Of a DNA stretch of 55,274 nucleotides, positions 50,111 through 55,274 are shown piece by piece. Below the pieces are notes generated by a model. That model was not told where the DNA came from and did not search any database. It worked only from the letters and a program-made list of their open reading frames with translations. The translations under genes were made by a program, and so were the position numbers. The DNA is taken from positions 1 through 55,274 of the forward strand of contig CAMNRH010000019.1 of assembly GCA_946552115.1 (NCBI GenBank). Reading direction: 5' to 3'. How positions within the stretch are numbered: position 1 is the stretch's first letter; each line of letters starts with the position of its first letter. Origin of the DNA: an uncultured Lachnospiraceae bacterium (GTDB taxonomy: Bacteria; Bacillota; Clostridia; Lachnospirales; Lachnospiraceae).

Positions 50111-51163
50111 ATGAGACTTTCAAGAGATGAATTAAAGGGTTTAATGAAAAATAAGATGATGCAGGCAGGCTTAAGAGAGGATCATGCCGAACAGACAGCA
50201 GAGATTCTTACCTGGTCGCATGAGAGAGGATATGCGTCGCACGGTGCAGTACGTGTGGAGTATTACAGCGAGAGAATTGCCAAGGGCGGTATTACTCATG
50301 AGCCGAATATTACATGGAAGCAGACCGGCCCCTGTTCAGGTATCATGGACGGAGATAACGGTATCGGTTACTGGGTAGCTACCAAGGCGACAGAAAAAGC
50401 AATCGAGATGGCGAAAGAAAACGGTGTGGCTGTTGTTGGTATGGCGAACATTTCACACACAGGCTCTATTGGATACTATACAGAGATGTGTGCAAAGGAA
50501 GGCCTTGCTGCAATTACATTCTGCCAGTCCGACCCGATGGCAGTGCCATACGGCGGAACAGAGCCGTATTATGGAACAAATCCAATCTCATTTGCAGCTC
50601 CTACGGCAGATGATCGCATGGTGGTATTTGACATGGCTACAACCGTTCAGGCATGGGGAAAGATTCTTGATAAGCGTTCTCAGGGAGCTGAGATTCCGTC
50701 CGACTGGGCAGTAGATGTAAATGGAGAGCCTGTGACAGACCCGCATAAGGTAAATGCACTTACCCCAATCGCAGGCGCTAAGGGATATGGTCTTATGATG
50801 ATGGTAGACGTATTTTCAGGTGTGCTTCTCGGTGTCCCGTTCGGAAAACATGTAAGCTCTATGTATCATGACTGCTCAAAGGGACGTGAACTCGGACAGA
50901 TGATTATCGTTATGGATCCGGAGAGATTCTGTGGCGCCGAGCAGTTCAGGAAAAATATGTCTCAGACATGCGATGAACTCGGCGAGATGAAAGCGGCGCC
51001 GGGATACGGTAAGGTATATTATCCGGGCGAAAGAGCCGTTATGAGAAGAGACAAGGCTTATGCGTCAGGCGGTATTGAGGTTGTAGACGAGCTTGTTGAG
51101 TATCTTAAGGGCGATGCAGTTCATTTTAACAGATACGACCATAAAAACAGATTCGCAGATTAA
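50111..51163 (+). CDS. allD: ureidoglycolate dehydrogenase
   Basis: A 350-residue NAD(P)-dependent dehydrogenase of the malate/L-lactate (non-Rossmann) family, oxidising (S)-ureidoglycolate to oxalurate. It matches E. coli AllD closely in length and in blocks such as SHGAVRVEYYSERI, FDMATTVQAWGK and KGYGLMMMVDVFSGVLLG. The catalytic histidine is H116 (NISHTGSIGYY). This route keeps the glyoxylate carbons for oxamate and carbamoyl phosphate, suited to anaerobic growth. Confidence 0.93.
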   Translation: MRLSRDELKGLMKNKMMQAGLREDHAEQTAEILTWSHERGYASHGAVRVEYYSERIAKGGITHEPNITWKQTGPCSGIMDGDNGIGYWVATKATEKAIEMAKENGVAVVGMANISHTGSIGYYTEMCAKEGLAAITFCQSDPMAVPYGGTEPYYGTNPISFAAPTADDRMVVFDMATTVQAWGKILDKRSQGAEIPSDWAVDVNGEPVTDPHKVNALTPIAGAKGYGLMMMVDVFSGVLLGVPFGKHVSSMYHDCSKGRELGQMIIVMDPERFCGAEQFRKNMSQTCDELGEMKAAPGYGKVYYPGERAVMRRDKAYASGGIEVVDELVEYLKGDAVHFNRYDHKNRFAD

Positions 51164-51192
51164 AAAATTTGCAAATTAGAAAGGAAAAAAAC

Positions 51193-54100
51193 ATGTTAAA
51201 AACAGTTGTTAAAAAGGGAAGTTATCAGGATTCAGTAGTACTTATGCTTTTGACGAATGAGATTTCTTCAGTAGAAGGAGTGAATAAGATTCAGGTTATG
51301 ATGGCGACTCCTGCAAATAAGGATATCTTTAAGACAAGCGGTCTTGATACGGAAGAGCTGATGGCGGCTACTGCAAATGATATGGTAGTTGTAGCGGATA
51401 TTGAAGAGGACGGCGTACTTGACGTAGTTCTTGAAAAAGTAGAGGAGTTTTTAAAGAAGCAGTCTACGGCTGCAGAAGGAAAGAAAGGCGCCGAGAGTGT
51501 AAAATCATGGGATAAGGCGCTTAAGAAAGCTCCGGAGGCAAACCTTGCGGTGATTTCTATTCCGGGAGCATACGCGGCCCTTGAGGCGGACCGTGCCCTT
51601 GACGAGGGACTGAATGTATTTATGTTCTCCGACAACGTAACCGTTGAGGATGAGAAAGCATTAAAAGAAAAGGCTCACGCAAAGGGACTGGCAGTGATGG
51701 GTCCTGACTGCGGTACAGGCATTATCCAGAGTGTCCCGATTGCATTTACGAACAAGGTGACAAAAGGCTCTATCGGTATTATCGGTGCGTCGGGAACAGG
51801 GATTCAGGAGCTTACGACCATTATTGACCGGTTGGGCGAGGGCGTTACCAATGCTATCGGTATCGGCGGACGTGATTTGAACGCTAAAATCGGCGGAATC
51901 ACGATGATGGATATGATTGACGCTATGGAGGACGATGACGCTGTTAAGGTGCTTGTGATTGTTTCTAAGCCGCCGGCTAAGGAAGTGCGCGACAGGATTT
52001 CTGCAAGACTTTCTAATTTCAGCAAACCGGTTGTCACCTTATTTGTCGGCGAGAAGCCGGAATACCATGAGGAAAACTTCTATCACTGCTATACGCTGGA
52101 TGAGGCGGCGCGTAAGGCGGTAAGCCTTGTAAGGGGCACGGAGGTAGCAGAAGCTACGATTGATATAGATGAGTCCGAGTTCTACAAGGCGGAGGACGGC
52201 AAGACCATCAAGGCTTACTATTCAGGCGGAACCCTTGCAAATGAAGCGGCTATGCTGATTAAGGATGCTATGAACTGTAAGGTGCCGCCGGAGGATATCG
52301 AGGGCTACATGCTGCAGTTAGACGGCAATGTTGTAGTTGACCTTGGCGACGACGCTTATACCCAGGGCAAACCCCATCCGATGATCGATCCTGCAAAGCG
52401 TATTGAATGTATGCAGGAGGCAGTAGACGACCCGACTACAGGAGCAGTGCTTCTTGATATTATGCTTGGCTATGGTTCCCACGCAGACATGGCGGGAGCG
52501 CTTCTTCCGTCTATCGTTGCTCTGAAAGAAAAAGCAGAGGCACAGGGAAGAAAGGTATTCTTTATCGCTACCGTATGCGGTACAAGAAGCGATTTCCAGG
52601 GCTATGACGAGGCAGTGAACAAATTAAAAGGAGCCGGAGTGATTGTATGTGAGAACAACAAGCTTGCATGCCGTACGGCAATCCGTGCAATCGGAAGAGA
52701 TTTTGAGGAGCCGGTAAAGGAGATTCGTACAAAAGAGGTTGTCGAGGTAGAGAAAAACGCTCCGTCCGACAAGCTTCGCGCATTGCTTTCCGAGAAGCCG
52801 AATATTATTAACATCGGACTTAAGAGCTTCGCAGAGGTTGTAGAGCAGTTTGGCTGCGAGGTGGTACAGTATGACTGGCAGCCGCCGGCAGGAGGAAATG
52901 TGGAGTTAATCAAGATTCTTAACTACCTGAGAAATTATGAGGGCATAGATGATATGAACCGCGCGGTTATCGAGAAAGTGGTTGCAAGCCAGCCGGTACT
53001 TAAGGACAATGTACGCGCAAAGGAAGTGATTCCGGAGTTCGCGGAGAACAGCGGCAAGGTGATTCTTCACGCAGGTCCTCCGGTAGCTTACGAAAATATG
53101 CCTGACCCGATGCAGGGTTCCTGTGTAGGTGCCGTGATGTTTGAGGAGTGGGCAGATACAGAGGAAGAAGCAAGAAAGATGCTGGAGGGCGGAGAGATTA
53201 AGTTCATCCCATGTCATCACTGCAATGCGGTAGGACCGATGGGCGGTATTACATCTCCGAATATGGCTGTATTTGTAGTAGAGAACGAGACAGGCGCTAA
53301 TAAGGCATATTGTACCATGAATGAAGGGATCGGAAAGGTGCTTCGTTTCGGTGCATATGATGAAGAGGTTGTAAACCGCTTACGCTGGATGAGAGACGTG
53401 CTGGGACCAACGCTTGGAAAAGCGCTCCGCTCTATGGACAACGGTCTTGCAATTAATCCGCTTATTGCGAAAGCCGTTGCTATGGGAGATGAATTCCATC
53501 AGAGAAATATCGCTGCATCTCTTGCATTTTTAAAAGAGGTTGCTCCGATTATCACAGCAATGGATATGGATGAAAAGGACCGCTACGACGTGATTAAGTT
53601 CTTAGCCGATACGGATCAGTTCTTCTTAAATATTATGATGGCAACAGGCAAGGCAGTGATGGATGATGCAAGAAAGGGAACAGACGGAACAATCGTTACG
53701 GCTATGTGCCGCAACGGCTATGAGTTCGGTATCCGTATCGCAGGTATGGGCGACGAGTGGTTCACAGGTCCGGTGAATACACCGCAGGGACTTTACTTCA
53801 CAGGCTATGACGCTGAGGATGCCTGCCCGGATATGGGTGACAGCGCAATTACAGAGACCTTCGGCGTGGGCGGTATGGCTATGATTGCGGCTCCGGCCGT
53901 TACCAGGTTCGTAGGCGCAGGCGGCTATGAGGACGCGCTTCGCACCAGCAATGAGATGACAGAGATCTGTATTGACAGAAATCCGAACTTTACGGTTCCG
54001 ACCTGGAACTTCCAGGGAATCTGCCTCGGTATTGATGCAAGGCTTGTTGTAGAAAAAGGAATTACTCCGGTTATCAATACCGGTATCGCAAATAAAGTAG

Positions 54101-54201
54101 CCGGAAGAGGACAGATCGGTGCAGGTACCGTTCATCCGCCGATCGAGTGCTTTGAGAAGGCCGTAAAGGCTTATGCTGAGAAGCTTGGATTCGAAGCTTA
54201 G
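51193..54201 (+). CDS. allFG: fused AllF-AllG (FdrA-YlbE) oxamate carbamoyltransferase
   Basis: A 1002-residue protein. Residues ~1-520 are the FdrA (AllF) part, related to succinyl-CoA synthetase alpha/beta chains, with the nucleotide fold IGIIGASGTGIQEL near 194-207. Residues ~540-1002 are the YlbE/DUF1116 (AllG) part. In E. coli these are two genes of 555 and 419 codons whose products act with AllH on oxalurate to give oxamate and carbamoyl phosphate. Here they are one continuous frame. ATG at 51193 has AGAAAGGA upstream; the frame opens at 51169. The AllH partner is at 41097-41966. Confidence 0.88.
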   Translation: MLKTVVKKGSYQDSVVLMLLTNEISSVEGVNKIQVMMATPANKDIFKTSGLDTEELMAATANDMVVVADIEEDGVLDVVLEKVEEFLKKQSTAAEGKKGAESVKSWDKALKKAPEANLAVISIPGAYAALEADRALDEGLNVFMFSDNVTVEDEKALKEKAHAKGLAVMGPDCGTGIIQSVPIAFTNKVTKGSIGIIGASGTGIQELTTIIDRLGEGVTNAIGIGGRDLNAKIGGITMMDMIDAMEDDDAVKVLVIVSKPPAKEVRDRISARLSNFSKPVVTLFVGEKPEYHEENFYHCYTLDEAARKAVSLVRGTEVAEATIDIDESEFYKAEDGKTIKAYYSGGTLANEAAMLIKDAMNCKVPPEDIEGYMLQLDGNVVVDLGDDAYTQGKPHPMIDPAKRIECMQEAVDDPTTGAVLLDIMLGYGSHADMAGALLPSIVALKEKAEAQGRKVFFIATVCGTRSDFQGYDEAVNKLKGAGVIVCENNKLACRTAIRAIGRDFEEPVKEIRTKEVVEVEKNAPSDKLRALLSEKPNIINIGLKSFAEVVEQFGCEVVQYDWQPPAGGNVELIKILNYLRNYEGIDDMNRAVIEKVVASQPVLKDNVRAKEVIPEFAENSGKVILHAGPPVAYENMPDPMQGSCVGAVMFEEWADTEEEARKMLEGGEIKFIPCHHCNAVGPMGGITSPNMAVFVVENETGANKAYCTMNEGIGKVLRFGAYDEEVVNRLRWMRDVLGPTLGKALRSMDNGLAINPLIAKAVAMGDEFHQRNIAASLAFLKEVAPIITAMDMDEKDRYDVIKFLADTDQFFLNIMMATGKAVMDDARKGTDGTIVTAMCRNGYEFGIRIAGMGDEWFTGPVNTPQGLYFTGYDAEDACPDMGDSAITETFGVGGMAMIAAPAVTRFVGAGGYEDALRTSNEMTEICIDRNPNFTVPTWNFQGICLGIDARLVVEKGITPVINTGIANKVAGRGQIGAGTVHPPIECFEKAVKAYAEKLGFEA

Positions 54202-54221
54202 GTCAGAATAGGAGAATATTT

Positions 54222-55160
54222 ATGGAAAAGAAAAAGATTGTCATTGCCCTGGGCGGAAACGCCCTCGGCAAGGACATAGAAGAGCAGAAAGAAGCGGTTG
54301 CCAATACGGCGAAAGTAATCGTAGACCTTGCGGAGCAGGGAATGGATATTATCGTTACACACGGAAATGGGCCGCAGGTAGGGATGATTCAGAATGCCAT
54401 GGATAATCTGATTGTAATGGAGCAGAATTACAAGCAGGTGCCGCTTCCGACGAGCGTGGCAATGAGTCAGGGCTATATCGGGATTGATTTGCAGAATGCA
54501 ATTAAATATGAGCTTTTAAGCCGTAATATTGACGGGAAAGTATCTACGATCCTGTCGCAGGTAGAGGTGGATAAAGACGACCCGGCGTTTGAGAATCCGA
54601 CAAAGCCGATTGGAAGATTCCTGACAAAGGAAGAAGCGGAAGAACATGAGAAGAGCGGCATCCGCTGTATGGAGGATGCGGGAAGAGGATACCGTATCGT
54701 CGTAGCGTCTCCGATGCCCAAGAGAATCCGCGAGCTTGAGACGATTAAGACGCTGGTAGGCGCCGGACATATCGTAATTACATGCGGCGGCGGCGGAATT
54801 CCGGTAGTCAGCGATGAGGAGGGAAGACTGGTAGGCGTGAATGCGGTTATTGATAAAGATAATGCAAGCAGTCTTTTGGCTTCGCAGCTTGGCGCGGATC
54901 ATCTGATTATTCTGACTGCTGTGGAAAAGGTAGCCATTAACTGGGGCAAGGAGAATCAGGAGTGGCTTTCAGACCTTACAGTAGAGCAGGCAAAAGGTTA
55001 CATCGAGGAGGAGCAGTTTGCAAAAGGCTCCATGCTTCCGAAAGTAGAGGCAGCAATCCGTTTTGCAGAATCCGGAGAAGGAAGACACGCACTTATTACA
55101 CTTCTTGACAAAGCCGCGGCAGGAATCGCAGGCGAAACCGGAACGGTAATACACTCATAG
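54222..55160 (+). CDS. allK: carbamate kinase
   Basis: A 312-residue carbamate kinase that makes ATP from carbamoyl phosphate and ADP. IALGGNALG at the N terminus, THGNGPQVGMIQNAMDN and CGGGGIPVV are diagnostic. It follows allFG by 20 bases, so it collects the carbamoyl phosphate made from oxalurate: the energy-yielding last step of anaerobic allantoin use. By sequence alone it could equally be called arcC; the name follows its operon. Confidence 0.9.
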   Translation: MEKKKIVIALGGNALGKDIEEQKEAVANTAKVIVDLAEQGMDIIVTHGNGPQVGMIQNAMDNLIVMEQNYKQVPLPTSVAMSQGYIGIDLQNAIKYELLSRNIDGKVSTILSQVEVDKDDPAFENPTKPIGRFLTKEEAEEHEKSGIRCMEDAGRGYRIVVASPMPKRIRELETIKTLVGAGHIVITCGGGGIPVVSDEEGRLVGVNAVIDKDNASSLLASQLGADHLIILTAVEKVAINWGKENQEWLSDLTVEQAKGYIEEEQFAKGSMLPKVEAAIRFAESGEGRHALITLLDKAAAGIAGETGTVIHS

Positions 55161-55166
55161 CAGATA

Positions 55167-55202
55167 TGCGGCTTTGCCGGAGAGCCAAATCGCGAAGCCG
55201 CA
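55167..55202 (+). terminator. hairpin after the carbamate kinase gene
   Basis: TGCGGCTT (55167-55174) pairs with AAGCCGCA (55195-55202). No T-run follows, so termination is uncertain. Confidence 0.45.
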
Positions 55203-55225
55203 GCAGAATATAATATGTATATGTA

Positions 55226-55274
55226 ATGATGCTGGGGTCAAAAGCCCACGAAATAGAACCTTGAAAATTTAATA
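55226..55274. repeat. right copy of the 49-bp terminal inverted repeat
   Basis: Exact reverse complement of positions 2-50. It begins just after the last operon and runs to the end of the window. Confidence 0.9.

Noticed and set aside
2-55274. The terminal inverted repeat as ends of a composite transposon or insertion sequence
   Set aside because: No transposase or integrase lies anywhere in the window, and the content is housekeeping genes.
1-55274. CRISPR arrays, tRNA or rRNA genes, prophage
   Set aside because: No regularly spaced direct repeats, no cloverleaf or rRNA-like stretches and no structural phage genes were seen on reading the window.

Overview
This 55 kb window looks like chromosomal DNA of a strictly anaerobic Firmicute of the Lachnospiraceae (Clostridia) type. 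The evidence is tightly packed genes with strong AGGAGG ribosome binding sites, ClpC and RadA side by side, an ECF-type vitamin transporter subunit, VanZ-like and small membrane proteins of a lachnospiral flavour, and fermentative purine/ureide use. No rRNA, tRNA, CRISPR array, prophage or insertion sequence was seen. The two ends of the window are a perfect 49-bp inverted repeat of each other, so the window probably runs between two oppositely oriented copies of a dispersed repeat.

Layout. (1) 0.1-14.3 kb is housekeeping and small operons: an ABC exporter; a DUF2156 / two aminotransferases / COG2426 group; fructokinase plus DAHP synthase; an XRE regulator; a membrane protein / YozG-like XRE / lipoprotein operon; and pyrE with small membrane proteins and a long M29-type peptidase. 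(2) 14.4-17.9 kb is purE-purM-purN-purD. (3) 17.9-20.2 kb is an RpiR regulator divergent from alanine dehydrogenase, with three TGAAAAA/TTTTTCA operators between them. (4) 20.2-25 kb is a GntR regulator, clpC, an unknown small protein and radA. (5) 25-27 kb is coaBC and a pantothenate-type ECF S component, divergent from one shared palindromic -35 box. (6) 27-30.8 kb is an amino-acid permease, an M18 aminopeptidase and an FCD-type GntR regulator. (7) 30.9-39 kb is a self-contained mannitol PTS operon: mtlA, mtlR, mtlF, a 1-phosphofructokinase-type kinase, a sorbose-1-phosphate-reductase-like dehydrogenase, HPr and Enzyme I, with no mtlD. (8) 39-41 kb is an IbrA/IbrB pair. (9) 41-55.2 kb is an anaerobic allantoin/oxamate regulon.

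How the genes work together. The allantoin region encodes two allantoinase plus NCS1-permease pairs, ureidoglycine aminohydrolase (AllE), ureidoglycolate dehydrogenase (AllD), an oxamate carbamoyltransferase in which AllF (FdrA) and AllG (YlbE) are one polypeptide, AllH (DUF2877) on the other strand, and a carbamate kinase that makes ATP from carbamoyl phosphate. Allantoate amidohydrolase (AllC) is not in the window. An alpha/beta hydrolase of unknown role sits inside the cluster. Four copies of a 14-bp motif resembling the PucR box occur only in the two divergent intergenic regions of this cluster.

The most interesting hypotheses are: a mannitol route through fructose-1-phosphate instead of fructose-6-phosphate; a PucR-like allantoin regulon with a possible unassigned hydrolase step; RpiR control of alanine dehydrogenase; and mutually exclusive divergent promoters for coaBC and the pantothenate transporter. 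Domain assignments are from reading the translated sequence and recalled family knowledge; no database search was run.
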